Source: Ampullaceana balthica (taxonomy: Eukaryota > Mollusca > Gastropoda > Lymnaeidae). From it: a DNA stretch of 64,000 nt. The notes beneath the pieces are model-generated. The model saw nothing but the letters and a program-made list of their open reading frames with translations, ran no database searches and had not been told where the DNA came from. Where the stretch lies: contig CALYLW010000492.1 of the NCBI GenBank assembly GCA_944989445.1, positions 151,501-215,500 on the forward strand, given 5' to 3'. The position numbers and the translations under genes were made by a program. Shown here one piece after another: positions 38,025 through 53,100 of this stretch. Position 1 is the stretch's first letter; every line of letters starts with the position of its first letter.

Positions 38025-38137
38025 ATGTTATTATTAAGTTTTTGTACTATTCTCCTGGCATCAACAGTCTGTGGCCAGGCAGTAAATGATCACTGCCTGA
38101 TTGAAAATCTATCAGGATGTTCACTTGGGAGGCCGCC
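38025..38137 (+). CDS. Mcr-like: Paralog B exon 1: start codon and signal peptide
   Basis: ATG at 38025 opens MLLLSFCTILLASTVCGQA, a signal peptide, then a Cys pair (DHC...SGC) matching paralog A. It is five codons shorter than exon 1 of paralog A. It ends in phase 2 before GTAAGT, and exon 2 restores the frame to IYMIMAPRRIRAEQVF. Confidence 0.87.
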
Positions 38138-41100
38138 GTAAGTATAACATTATTTTATATTTTAGTTCTAGTTGTATTGGATTTTATCGTAGTACTTATC
38201 TCATGTTAGATTACTTGATTTTACCCTTTTTGTCGACAAATGATTAAGAATGATTTATAATTTTCTCTTGAAAAAACTTAGCTCTTGAGACATTCACTTC
38301 TCAACATTAAGATTTCTCAAATGCAGTTGATTTGTAATTATTAAAGCTCATTCATTCAGGTGCAAAATAAAGAAAATATTTCAAATGAGTTATTTCTCAT
38401 TTTTATTAATTATCTTAAGTTAAATACAAGAATTATTTGAAAATGTTTTTAAAAAATTGATGCATAGTTCATTTTTTTTTGTGTTGCTTTATTATTTCTC
38501 TTGTTCTGTTGTTAGTATCTATATGATAATGGCACCAAGAAGAATAAGAGCGGAGCAAGTATTTCAGGTTTTTGCCACAATCTTACGCATGGAGTATGGA
38601 CAAAGTGATATCAATCTCCGTGTGTCAGTTGTCCAGGATAACAAGGAATATGCTAGCAGTGCTTTGAGATTTGAACGTCCGTCCAGTAGACTTTTGCAGC
38701 TTCAGGTCAGTGATTTTCATTTCTCTCTATTTTTAAGTTGCTATATTTTTAAACTGTTGCTAACAAAAAAAGAAACCCAATTGTATAACAATTTAAACCG
38801 GCATTGTTTAATTTAATGAGGAATTTAAAATTGAATTTATTTAAGTTTTAAGAGATTTTTTAGTTTTGTCTTCATGGTAAAACTTTTTGGAGTCTTTGAC
38901 TATGAACAATTTATTTTAAATAACTTTTTTTTAAAAATGCGTCAAAGGTTTGAGTATCACCTGAGGATTTATACTACCAACTAAGATAAATGGCATGTGC
39001 TTCTCTCTTCTCTTAAAAAATGCCTATTAAAATGGCTTTTCTTTCACCAGATGCCCTCAAATGCAAAGTATGGACAATATAAATTGAGAATTGAAGGTCG
39101 TTTAGATGAACTTGTTAGTGGAAATGTGTTTTTCAATGAAACAGACATTGAATTTACAGCAAAAAGGGCATCATTGTTTATTCAGATGAGTAGACCAATC
39201 TACAGACAAGAACAAATAGGTGAATAAACTGTTACTGCATGTTTGATCACACTTAATTGTTTTCATTCATTGAAAAGAAGGAGATAGAGCTGCAATGTAT
39301 ATAGATTAAGATAAATAACGCGGTGGTCGAGTGGCAGCGCACTGGACTGTCGTACCGATGGTCACGGGTTCGAATCCGTGTGAAGGCAAGGGTTTGTTCC
39401 CGGGGCCTAGGGCGTCCCTGAGTCACCCCGCTCCGAATGGGTACCTAACACTACATGTAGTTAGGCGGCTGGGTAATGCGTGGAACCCACAAAGCCGTGG
39501 CCTGTGAATGCTGCATCACTTGCCAACAGATCATCTCTCATGGTCTGTGGACGCAACTATCTTCTGCATAGAAGGAGCGTCTGTATAGATAAGATAAGAT
39601 AAATAAAAAATATTTAAAAAGTGTGAAACGAAAAAATGAACTTGTTTGCAAAATGCCTATTTTCAGAAAACAATAAGAATAAACAAAAAATATAAAGATA
39701 AAACTTAGCTGAAATTTTGTACCCTGTATGTTGCAATGGAGAGGACAGCAGCAAGAGAAATTAATGAGTTTCGACCATTAATTTGTAAGTAAAGGAGATC
39801 AATTTATGAAAAATAATGCAGGAAAAGTGAGTCTATGTTCTTTGGTTGGAGGGTTTGAAGAAAAGATTTAACAAGGACAAGGAGAAATTTATATCAAGTG
39901 GTATCAGATGAGACATTTGTGACATCAGTCTGTTTTATTCAATTACCTTGGTAGGCCCAGGAAACAATGGCAGGAATTGTCTAATTGCTTGTGCTCTTGT
40001 CGCTTGTAGCAAAGTTTTTGGAGATGGTACATTGTTTATCTTGCACAACATTATTTATATAAAGTAGTTTTATTTTTATCTAGCGCATGATAATAAAAAA
40101 AATTGTTGACAAATCAGTTAGGGATTATTTGAAAACACAATGGAAACAATGAAATATAAATAGTATGCCAGACATTTGTCTTTCTAATTAAATTTTGTTT
40201 TTGTTTTGCAGTTCATTTCCGTGTCATCCCAGTTAAGCCTGACTTAATGCCAAAGTATGGCAACCTAATGATCTATGTTGAGGTGAACTGATCTTATGAA
40301 ATTAAAGCATGCATTGTGAATGTGCTTTCATGACTACTAGTTAATTATCTTCCACAATGCAGCTCCCCTAATCTAAGTTCACTTAAAATTTACGCTAAAT
40401 CCTTGATCCTATATTGTTATAAATTTACTTTTATAATCTGTTCATGATGTAAAATTGTTTGCACCTACTTCTTAAGGATCCATCTGGTATACCTGTGAAA
40501 AGGTGGCAAGGTCTACAAACCAATGCGGGTGGAATTGTTAGTGAGAGCTTTCAGTTATCTGACCAACCCAACTATGGCATCTGGAATATTCGTGTTGATG
40601 CTTTTGTAGGTTGATACTACTTCTTGTTACTTATTAAATTTATTAATTTAGTAAATTGATATTTAATACGTATCTAGTGCTAAAATGAGCCGGTAAAGTG
40701 TCTTGTGCATGTTCTTGTAGTATATTGGAAGAAAAAAAAATTAACTGAAGGTGACCAGTAATTTTTTGAATGAACCTGACAATTCTATTTCAGAACAATG
40801 CAAATGCTTTTGTCAGATCTCTAAACGATATTTTTCACAACACTAAGACTTCTACTTTTTGCCAGTCTTGTTTTAAATAAGTACAGTCAGACCAGTCTAA
40901 GTCGAACTCAAAGGGACCTGAAAACAAAATCGACTTACGGAGTTTTCGAGTTAAGGAAAATGGCGTAATAGGCGCAGAATTTGGCCGGGACCCAACAATT
41001 AATTCAATATAGGGAGGTTTTCGACTTAGAGAGGTCAGACTGTACATGGTTTGATTTTTTATGGCCATGTTTCACTTCTTTAAAAGAGAGGTATAATATT

Positions 41101-44100
41101 TAAGCATTTTAATCTTTAAAATGTTTTATTATATTTAAATCTATTTCTGAGCTTATTCAGCTTTTATATTTAAACCATCATTTAGTAGCTTCTCAAACAT
41201 CATTCCTTAACATTGACAACTATTTCAGGGTTTCACTTATAGAAGACCATTCATTGTGGAGGAATTCTGTGAGTTCAGAGGCTTCTTTTCTTTTTATTAC
41301 TTGAGTTACCAAATATTTTATTATAAAACATTTCCTCATCATGCTTTGTTTCAAAAGTTTTATTGAAAACAAATTGAGTTTTGTTTCTTTTACTAAAAAC
41401 ATTTTTAATTTGATCATTGATATTTAGGGGAACCAAGATTTGATGTGAATGTTTCTGTACCAGCATATGTTATGGACAATGCTACAGCATCTATTCAAGG
41501 AGTCGTCCTTGCTAAGTATATACATTTTGTATAATATAATTTTTTTCATTATCAACACACTATTTTTCTAAAAATAAATATAAAATTTGTATTTAAAATA
41601 GCAAAAACTATTTTTATTTACTAGCCTGTCTAAAAGTCAATTTTTGAAACATTTTAAATAAATAATTGAAACAATAACTCTCGAAAATAAGTTAAATTTT
41701 AGATTTAATTTTGAAAACTTAGTTTCATGATAAGGGATTTTAAACACTTGTTGACACAGAATGATGCAAATTACTTAAGTGAAACGTTTATCATAGATTT
41801 TTTGAAATAAATGCATTTTAAATTTAATTTGTTAAATATTAGAATTGTTACATTTTTATGCAACATTCTCTTGCTAGTCACACAAGTGGACGTCCATGTG
41901 TTGGCAATGGATCCTTAACAGCGTTTTTCCTCCCCCGCGAAGAGATTTGGAATGCAACACGTGGGTGGGAAAAGCCATACCATGATGCTGTGAGCTCAGG
42001 ATCCAACAAAATATCTGGTTTACCTCAAGAGTTACCAGCATACAGAAGTGTCAGCAGTATATCAGTACAGGACTATCATCTATATTTTGCTTATGAGTAT
42101 AGATTTATTGATTATGTAAGTCTAGGCTTTGAATCTTTTATTTTTATATGTATAATTTTTACCTAAATTACAACTAAAGCCTTAAATCAGGCAGATGGGG
42201 AAGATATAAACAAAGTCTGAAAGTTAGGGTAAGTGGCTGTCCAAATATTACATGTGCATAGAAAGTAATATTGTCATATTTCCACTGTTGTCTGGAATAT
42301 GGCATCTGAAATATTCGTGTTGATGCTTTGTAGGTTGATACTCTTATCTGTTTACAGACGCTCCTTCTATACAAAAGATACAACTTCTTGTTACTTATTA
42401 AATTTATTAATTTAGTAAATTGATATTTGATACGTATCTAGTGCTAAAATGAGCCGGTAAAGTGTCTTGTGCATGGAGCAAATATTGAATATTCTTATAA
42501 TTTTTCTATAAATAAAAGTTTATATCATTTTCTGTAGCATTAATTGCTCATAAAATTTTCAATATGTTCATTTTTATTCCTTTATGTTGATAACCCATAT
42601 TATTTGATTAACACAAAATGACAGGCTGAAAATGAGATGCATAATAATTAGTATACTTTCTTTAGTATTACTTTCATCAGCAAACATTTTAATAAACTGG
42701 CATTGTAATTTTTTATCATAAAAAATGTATCACTAGAAAAAATTGCACAAGTGATGATCTTGCAAATTTATTTTCAAATCTTTTCAGTTTAATGGTCGCA
42801 TCGACTTTGTATGGACACATGATGAATTGTTAAAAATAGCCACCAGAGGTGGAGAATCCAAGTCTATAGTCAACAGTGAATTCATGTTCTTTGCCAACAT
42901 TACCGACTGGTACTCTGGTCTGAACAGAACGGGTTGGGCAGGGACCATTATGTTTGATGATGACGTAACACTGAAGTGGGTCGGCGGGAACACAAGGACG
43001 TTTAAGCCTGGCTCCTTGATGAAGATACAGGTAGAACTATATTGGGATATTTACATTGTTTATTGGTGGAAATCGAAAATAACAATAAATTTATCCGCAA
43101 ATGAGCCCCTACAATTGAAATTATATTTTAAAGAAATTTATCATGTAAAATGCATGTATGATGCTTTAGGTGAGACAGCAGCTGGTACATCTGGGCACTC
43201 TTAACCCCCTCCATAGGAGACACATGGTTGTGTGCAGCTCTGTTATTTGTTTTTATCCTCCCTAGCTTTAGAATGTAAAATATTGACATTCTAACATGGA
43301 CTCAAGAGGTTGTCACGATATCTCAGTTGTTTCACCTAAAGAAATACTAATAAAATATATGAAATAAAAATGTTAACATTGTTACAAGACTGAAGCTGAT
43401 CACTAAAGTTCTGATTCAAAATAACTTGTGGTAGGTAATTCTTTACATAGTAATAATGTTTTTTGAAAATATTTGTATGTTGTTATGACCCCACATTGTG
43501 CAATATTAAAACATACCATATTCCTTAAACTTGTTTAATGATGTGACCAGGTTGCTGTGTCACAGTATGATGGTAAACCGGTGAGTAATGGTGGGTCAGT
43601 CACACTTGTACCAACAATAGGCAGCTCATCAGGCCAGGTTCAGCCGTCAGCAAACTCTCCACAAACTCGTCCAGTGGTCAATGGCATAGCAGAGTTTGAT
43701 TTAACCCTTGGCTTCTATGTCACAAGATTCTCTTTGACTGTGAGTATGTCATGTACCTATTCAATTTCAAGATTTTAATTTTGTCTTTAATTATTCTATT
43801 AAAGACTTATCCACTCCATTTCAGTCCACTTTTCAAAGTGCCTTTTTTTGACAGATCTGTAATTCGAGAAAAAAATATAATATTCTGGATTAAAATGTGT
43901 ACTATGAACTTTTTAAACTAAGAAAATGTTGAAACTGACCACCTTTGCAAAGAACTAAGTAATGAAGTAATCTTATTCTTCACAGGCAACCTACCATGAC
44001 CTGCGTGAAACATTAAGCTTGAAAACAATGGTGAACCCTAACTTTGTCACCAGTCAGGGTAGGACTATTCACATGTTGGGTAGCAAGTACTATTCACCTA

Positions 44101-47100
44101 CAAACTCATACATATCAATTTACACCTCCACTTTCAACCCACAGGTAAGGGAATAATACTTGACAAGGAAAGTAGATTATTATTTAATTATGAACTATTA
44201 GTTGATGTTATTTTTTTTTAAAGATGAACTCTTGTTTTGGATTCAATGACATGTAGATCTGTGCAAATAATGTATGATTCTTAGCAGGTTTTTTAAAAAG
44301 CTTATGACTTTAAGTTTCATTTGGAATCAAATATTTAAAAATTTACATATCATTTTCTGGTTTATCAATATTACACGTGCAAATTAAAATATATAAGTCC
44401 CCCTAAAATTTCAAGATTTGAAACTAGAAGCTTAGAAGAAGGGTTTGCTCAAATATTCCTTTGCAAGACTTGAATTTAAACCTGTAAATTTCTCATATTT
44501 GTTAATAGCTGAAGAGGATAACATATTGCTAAACTCATATCTTTTAAAAAACATATTTAAATTAAGAGATCTGCTCATAACTCAAGAATTTTGAAATAAA
44601 ATATTTTTTTTTACTTATGTACGTTTTCTTTTTACTTCTTTCACTTATTATTTTTTTATTGTTTTTTATTTTTCCCTCCACTTAAGGTAAATGAATACAT
44701 GATCTTTCATGTAACTGTTACCCATTATGTCCCAAGAATATTTTACCAGGTTGGTTTTTGTTTATTCTTATTCATCATTTCTTTTAAATATTTTAAAGGT
44801 GTGAAAGATTCAAATATTTGCATTTTTCTTCTAGTCTGATGTCCTTAATTAATCCAATCTGTATTCTTATTCAATGCCCTTAAAGATTTCTATTTCATAT
44901 TTACCATCATTTAAATTATATTGGAAAACAGGTTGTGGCTCAGAGCAACATAATCATTGGGGATGAACTGGAGATGACTTCCAGACAAAAGACCTTTTCT
45001 GTTGCACTTTCCCGTCAGATGGTTCCAACCGCTCGTATTATTGTGTATTACATCAGGGAACCAGAAGAGATTGTTTCAGATGTTCTTAGTTTCTTTGTCA
45101 ATGGGACTAGGCAGAACCAGGTACGCTAAAAAATTATTTTTCTGTTAATGGTGTTCACTCCAGTGTATTTTTCTTCTTGTTAAGGTAGATAAATATGAAT
45201 TTATTATCATTAAATAGTTAAGGTAGACTTCGACCAAGTAAATTTGTTTATACATACATTTTACTCTTTTTGAAATAGTTATTTGACATTTTAAAATATA
45301 TATAATCTTTGAAAAACTTGTAAAAATTGTATGTAAGCTTTTATTTTAACCTGAAACTAAATTTTATATTGATCAAAACAGTTTTTTGCATTATTAATAT
45401 AATTGGAGTAAATGTGATTATCTGAATTGAAACAAAACACAAGTTAAAGTGTTTTTGTCCAGATCCAATGCAAAAAAATATATAACCCAGCTCAAGATTT
45501 TAAAACTGTCATGAAACAGTTTTGCAGTAGAAAAATCAATATCATCAACAATACTTGAATTAACGGTAAAATACATCTTTTGTTTATTGTTAAAACTTGG
45601 TATTAAGTAATCCATATTCCAAAAATAATCATAAGGAAATTGCTGTTGCAGTAAGAGTAATAAAATAGCATTTCATTCTACATTTTGAAAAAAAATTTTT
45701 AGTATTAGAATTCAAATTAAAAAATGTAATATTTGTCAGTATCATTGCCCATAGAGTTGCTGTATTCATCCACTTACATCTGTCTTGCTACACTAACAAC
45801 TGCTCACTTCCCATGCCAAATTTATTTGCACGGTAATGAAAATAAAATGAATGTCATGAATGAATGAAGTAAAACCTAGGATTCCCAAATTTATCTTTGT
45901 CTAAACCAGTGTTTCTCAAATAGTGGGGCGCGGGGGGCGCGAGGCTCCGTAAAGGGGGGCTCATTTGACCGTTCTTGAGAGGTGTACTTATAACAATTTT
46001 ATAGACAAATGATACTATTTACAGTCGCGCGGGGGCGTGAAATGTTTTCTTTCTTCCTGCATGACAGAAAATAATTGAGAAACACTGGTCTAAACTGACT
46101 TGTGATTTTTTTTCTTGAAATATTAGAGAAATAGTTTTTTAAGCAGCTGTGATCAATCATGAGGTTTAGTTAGGTATTGCCAGCTGACAGACTAACATCC
46201 CCACTTCTAGGAGATGATCAAAGCTTAAATTACTTAATTAGTTAAATTTTTTGTTTTAAAATAATATTTTAAACTTTGAATAAAATACTTGGCCCGTTGT
46301 TTTAGAAATCAATATTCTAATACTGGTGTAGGCTTATTAAATTGAATGGTGGTCTATGAAGATTCTTTAGTTAACAATAAACTACATCTTTTGTTAATAG
46401 GTACAACTTGATATTAACTTTGGTAAAGATTTCAGTCGTGCCACAGTGGAGTTTAATGCTAGGGCTGATCCTGGATCTTATGTGGCATTTAGTGGTATGC
46501 TATTAGACTTGTTCAGCAGAGGAATGAGTGATGGAATTACAGAAAATAAGGTTTGTTCATCATAAAGGAAAAGTTTTATAAAAAAATTAATTGGTTGTAC
46601 TTTACTCAGGGGAATTCAAGGAGTGCGGACCGCACCAGATGACACCATCACAAGACGTGACACCAAATGTAAAAATCTGCATATTCCCGTCATTTGGCAC
46701 TCGCAGACTTGGAGGAGTTCTATGGGTTAAGTCGTGAGGGGGTGACACCATGAGATACCACACCGGGTGACATTACTCCTCTAGTGACGCCTGACTTTAG
46801 TTTTAATTAATAAGCATTAAAGATCTGATGAAAATGATTTATTTATTTTCCATGTTGATTTCTGAAACAGCTCATTGATGAACTATTGACCTACGACCAG
46901 CCAGCTAACAGCAGTTACAGACAACTCTGGAGGGTCAGTGACACAGAATTTGAGTACAAGTTCTTTCATGGCTCTGATTATGGTATAGATGGGAATACTA
47001 CATTTCAGGTTAGTTGTGAATCAGGATATGTGCTGTATATAAAAGATAAGTAGGTGTACTTAAGAGGAATTTTTGTTTATTCTGGTTAGGCTATTTTCCT

Positions 47101-50100
47101 AAAGATAAGCTATAGTGTAACATCAAGAAAACATGCATTTTTAAATAAGTTGGTAACTCTAAAATTAATATAAATTAGGGTTACTTTATTATTTCCCTCT
47201 AGAGTGCTGGTCTTCTTATACTGACAGATGCTGATGTGACTAGACTACCAAGTGGGTACTATCTGGAAATCATGAAAATGATTTATTTATGATTTACCGG
47301 GGGACGCAGTGTTCGAGTGGCAGCGCGCTCGACTGGCGTACCGGTGGTCACGGGTTCGAATCCATGTGAAGGCAAGGATTTGTTCCCGGGGCCTAGGGCC
47401 TCCCTGAGTCACCCAGCTCTGAATGGGTACCTAACACCAGTTAGGCGGCTGGGCAATGCGTGGAACCCACAAAGCCGTAACCTGTGAACGCTGCATCACT
47501 TGCCAACAGATCATCTCTCATGGTCTGTGGACGCAATTATCTTCTGCATAGAAGGAGCGTCTGTATTGATAAGATAAGAAGATATCTTGTGACTATTTAT
47601 TAATACTGATAAAAGAAAAATATCTCATTTTAATCATGTTTCATCAAGTCTATTTGTTCTCTTGTTCAATATATTTTAGGAGGACTTAGTATCTTAAGTA
47701 AAGTCATTTATCTACGCATTTATTTTAAAAATGATTTAGCATGCAATTTCAAACAGTTTATATTATGCCTTTTTTATATAGATCAACTTTCATGCAATCC
47801 ACTTGCTGGCCAGTACCCATGCTTCTCTGGGGTGGAATCAGAATGTTTTACAGATAGTCATCGGTGTAATGGTCAGTTTGATGGCTGTCCCAATGATGGT
47901 GCTGATGAATGGGGGTGTAAGTTGGGATTTTCTCTTCTGTTACTGTTATTAATAATCTTCTTTTACCAGATCTCTCCTGTTTATTTTACAATGTTCATTA
48001 ATTTTTGTGACACATTCTGTCACTTTACAAAAAAAAAGTGTTTTTTTTCTTTTTTTTTGTTTGTGTAAAATGTTATTGGAATTTGTAAATGTTATCACTA
48101 TTAATGTTGTTATTATTTTATTAAATGTTGAAAAAATACATGGGCAGGTGTCTTTGAAGAGAAGCAGATGTTATTTGAGACACCAATGGACAGAGTTAGC
48201 AGAGTTATGCGTTTCTATGACAACAGTTCTTGGGCGTGGCAAGAAATTTTTGTTAAGTAAGGCTGACTTAAATGTTTTGATTTTTAAATGCCTCTTTTTA
48301 AAAATAATTTTTAGTTAACACTTACATAAATGAAGATAAGTCAATTTACTATCACAAAGCATATAATTAAATGAATATCACAAAAAATATCCTTTAAATA
48401 GAACTTAACCATTGCAATTTGGTAAAATGTAGTAATGTAATGAGAAAAAAAACTATCTACAAATGAAAACATGTTGTATTTATCCCATGATAGGCCAGAT
48501 GGTCGTGTTGACTTCAGAGTTGATGTCCCCAAATACCCCTTGACCTGGGTCATCAATGGGATCTCTATAAGCCAGGAGCTTGGTTTGGGCATTATGCAAC
48601 AACCAGTCAGAGTAAGAAAAGGGAACACAGAATGTGAACCTGCTAGTGACCTAGCTATTTCGGATATTATTTTAGTAGGGGTGGTGTCTATCACTATGAG
48701 AATTGCCAGCTCTGCCTATTATTAGTTTTTTGCGCACCTTATTAGCATCATTTATTGACTGTGACAGCATTGATGTGTACTAGTCAGAGATAGACCCAAT
48801 TGACAACAAGAGAGAACTACAGAAGTCAGACTTGGATTAATACATTTTGTGTAACTGAAACTGCCTTGTCAGGGCAAAGTTTATATATATACGAAGAAGA
48901 ATTTGTGTTAACATTTGAATTAGTAAGACTATTGTAAAATATAAAAAAGCTTAATTAACATTTGATTTATTATTTATTGCAAAAGTTCAACCTTGCAGAG
49001 GCTTGTATCATCTGTGTTCTATTTTTGTGTGACCCTTGTTAGAAGGATAGAAACCCCTAGACAACTTGATGTCACAATGCCTCTGTGGGTAGATAAGAAT
49101 GTTGAGAAAATGTTTACTCATATTTAATTTTTATTTGATTAAACTTCTATATTTTAATTAAAAATTTTACATAAAAGAAATAAAAACAATGAACTTCATT
49201 TACCTAGGAGGCTGTAAAATATTTGTAACTGAAACTTTTTTTTTAGCTTGAAACAGTGAGATTCTTGTATATTCAAGTTGAACACCCCAAGCAAATTGTT
49301 TGGGGGGAGCAGATTGGCGTCAGAGTCACAATATTTAATAACTGGCATGAGGATGATTACATGGAGGTAAGTAATTTAGTGGGGTTTTTCTTTACTTCTA
49401 AAAAAGGAACCAGATATCTTAAATAATTTGAGCACATTTTATATAAAACTACCGTTGTCTCTAACAAAAATATTTAACAACATGCAACTGAATTGTTAAA
49501 TTATTCTTTGGTCATCACATTTAAAATATTTTAGAAAATTAAATTCAAACACGAAAATCAAATCTCTCAAATTTGTTCTCTGTTTTGTGGATTATTTACT
49601 AATAATTAATTTTATGTAAATGCATTTATTATTCATATATTGTATTTTTTCTTCCTTAAACAGATTTTAGTAACAATGCATGGTGGACCTGACACTGAGT
49701 TTGTTACTGTTGGTGAATTGGGATATGTTGTCTCCTACTCTCCAACCACTCACAAGGGTGATCATCAAACTATTGTTTTTGTAAGAATAAGTAAACTGTA
49801 TCTTTTACTTTTACCTAGACATTGAGGCACCTGTTCAATATCATTGATTTTCTGAGTCAGATTTTTATTTTTGACCTTTCCCCAAAACAAGTAATCAGAA
49901 CAGAAAAAAATTTCAATGTTTTTATTTTAAAAATACCACATTAAATCATTACCGCTCATTATAAAAATTGGCTGGTCTGCTATAAACGTGCTTTACTTTT
50001 AGGTGGACACAAGATATGAATTATAGTGAAGTTAAAGATTTTTAAACATCAAGGGATCTATATTCATTCAGAATTGAGAATTTATTTCAATGAATGAAAG

Positions 50101-53100
50101 AGCAGCTGTAATTGTCCTTTTTTTATTATTTTAAAATCTTTTGTTTTTTTTTAAAATTTGGGTTTATCTAAATAATCTAAATTTACATGCATCCATATCT
50201 GTATACTTGTGTTTATGTTTATAGCTAGAACCAGGGGAGGCCAAAGACATTTATATGCCTATTGTTCCTGCCAGATCCTTTAGAAAAGACAAACTTACTT
50301 TTAGAGTTTCTGCCTCTTCATTTATGGGAAAGGATGAATATGTCGGAGAAATGTTTGTGAAGGTATATTGAAATACAGTAATAATAAGCCTCATTTGTTC
50401 ATAGGTTTATTTTAAAAATTATATACACGTATTATCATTTTTCTACATAAAATTTTAACATACAGGAATAATTTATACTTCAGTATGCTAAAGCAAAAGA
50501 CAAAATATATTTAAATATAATTCAGCATCAGTCATATAAATAAGTTCATTGTCTAGGAATTAAATTTTTGTAAACAAACACACACAAAAATCAGCTAGAA
50601 TTTTTTTTCACAGCCCAATGGAGTTCTCAACTACTTTCACACCCCTTATCTGATTGATTTAATAAGATTCCCATCAATAGACATACCACAGTTTAAAGTG
50701 AATGTTCCAGAATATTTTCGTAAACAAGAAATCAGGCCTAATCTCTATGTACCACAGTCACCAAAAGCAATGAACACAGTCTTTGGTGAGTTTTGTAACT
50801 AGAATCTTTCAATAAAACATCTCAAAACCCATCCATATCCCCCCCTCCTCCAATAAAAACTTGAATTTGTAGGGGTAATACTTATTAATTTTTTTTATAC
50901 TGTTGAATATGTCTTGTTTTCAAATGAAGGTGATGTTGTCACTCCTGGTTTCTTTGAGGACTACCTGAATGCAGCAAATATTTTATATAGACCATATGGC
51001 AGCGGGGAAATGGTGACTTTTAACTTTGCCTACAATCTGCTTGCACTATTATTCATGAGATCTTCCAATCAACTTGAGCCAACACAGACTAGGAGAGTCC
51101 TCAACCAGCTGAATATAGGTGATTTACTGCAAAATATAAGCCCTATTTGTTTTTAAACACATGATTGATTATTCAATGATAGTTTAAAGAAGTTTTACTC
51201 TTTGTTTAATAATGTTACAAGTTTTTGTTAAGATCATTTTAGACCAATTTTGTTTGACACGCCAGAAAATAAATAGAAAAAATACATTCCTGGTAACATA
51301 CAAATGAGAGTTTCTAGGATTTATATACTAAAATACAATATTTTTAACATGACTGGGTCATAAAAAATATTTCCTTTTATTTCCTTTCACATTGTTAAAG
51401 GCGCTAGTATAACATCCTTTCTCTTCTATCACTATTATGCAAAATATATTTTTCTTTAAATTTTTTTTATTTGGGCAGTTCTCCAGAGGATGACCAGCTA
51501 CATGAATGCTACAGATGGTTCATTTAAAATGTTTCGTGATGACAATAAACCCAGTTTATGGTGAGTCAAAAATGTTTCTGAGTTTCTTTAGTTTTTAAAT
51601 ATTATGAAGTAAAACAATACCCCAATTTATTATTTTAAAGAAACAGTCTTAATTTACTTAATCAATCTCAATTTAATTGAATAGTTTAAAGAAAAAGTAA
51701 TTAAAATATCTTATTCTGGTGTTATTTGTATGACTTTTATCATAACTTTTGATGTGCATCAATGTGTTTCTTTTGGAATTGCTACGAGTCTCTCTTCATC
51801 ATCAGGCTGACCGCCTTTGTTGGGAAAAATCTGGCTAGAGCTGGTGATGTTGGTGACTGGGAACAATATCTTTATATTCCTCGTGAGTGGGTCAGTAAAA
51901 TTCTGAGCTACATCTGCAGCAGACAAAACAAAACTACTGGTGCTTTTGATCCTGATGCATTTGACATTGCCTATGATAGAAAGATGGTAAGCATATTTGT
52001 TACAGTATTCGATTCATACGTTTTCATTTAGTTTTTAACACATTCAGATTATTCATCATGTTTTTGGGTATGCCTTTTTGACTAGAAAAGCAGGATTGAG
52101 TGAGAAACAGGATAATGATTGAAAAGTGACCAATAAAGAAGCACACTTTTAAAGATTACAAGATTACCTAAAAATCATAAATGCAAAAAATATTTTTTTA
52201 ATCTTTTTTTTTCTTAAAATAAATACTTTAAATAAAGTAGGGGAAAAATTGTAAATTTCTCAAAATTAATTATAACAAATATGGGCTTAAAAGAGTATCA
52301 TGGTAGCTTACCGTTTCTTTACATTTTGGATAAACCCATTCATTTGTCCACATGCTGTGTTCATTTAGGGTTTGTCCAATGAGTTGATACAGATCATGTG
52401 TTATGAACACTAGTTTAATGCCGTTAATGTGCAGATAAAAATTTGGAATTCTTAATAGTTTCATAAAAAAAAGTAAATAAACTTTTTACAAACAGATTTA
52501 TTGTCAAAGACAAATTAAACCAAAGCACAATATACAAATTAGTTAAAATTATTGAAACATTTAAAGCTAAGAATTTATGGGCAAAATTATTTTAAAATCT
52601 AACATACATCTTCACTTCTGCAATATCTTTCATTGCATAATGGGCTTTAGATATTTTAAATGATTTTATACTTGATTTAACTTGTACTTGACAGAAATCG
52701 TTTTTAAAGTTAAATTTTTAAACTAAACAAATACATTAGCTTTGCAACATCCTCAATAACTTTGCAGGATATCTTGATTATATTAATTTTGTATATATTT
52801 CTATATTATTTGTTTAAAATATACAAGATATTCCTAATTAAAAATATTAAAGAAAATGCTAATTTGTTATACGCCATGATAAAAATCAGAAACCATAATT
52901 GATAGTAATTTTATTGAGTGGCACTGAGAAAACAAGCAAATATCTGCACCCCTAAACAAATGAGTAAAAAAAAACTATATTATTTTTTGAAATGACAAAG
53001 ATTTTACTTATGGACACAGGCTTCACTGAAAGATATGAAGATTGAAGTTATGTCCACTCACAAGATTCCCCTAACAGCTTATGTACTTATTGCACTGTAT

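Noticed and set aside
38457..38515. Earlier ATG at 38460 as a separate start for paralog B
   Set aside because: It lies in the pyrimidine-rich end of intron 1; exon 1 at 38025 supplies a proper signal peptide and matches the paralog.
48471..48725. Reading exon 19 of paralog B through to a longer C-terminus
   Set aside because: A GTAAGA donor at 48612 and the paralog's equal exon length show that the frame beyond 48611 is intron.
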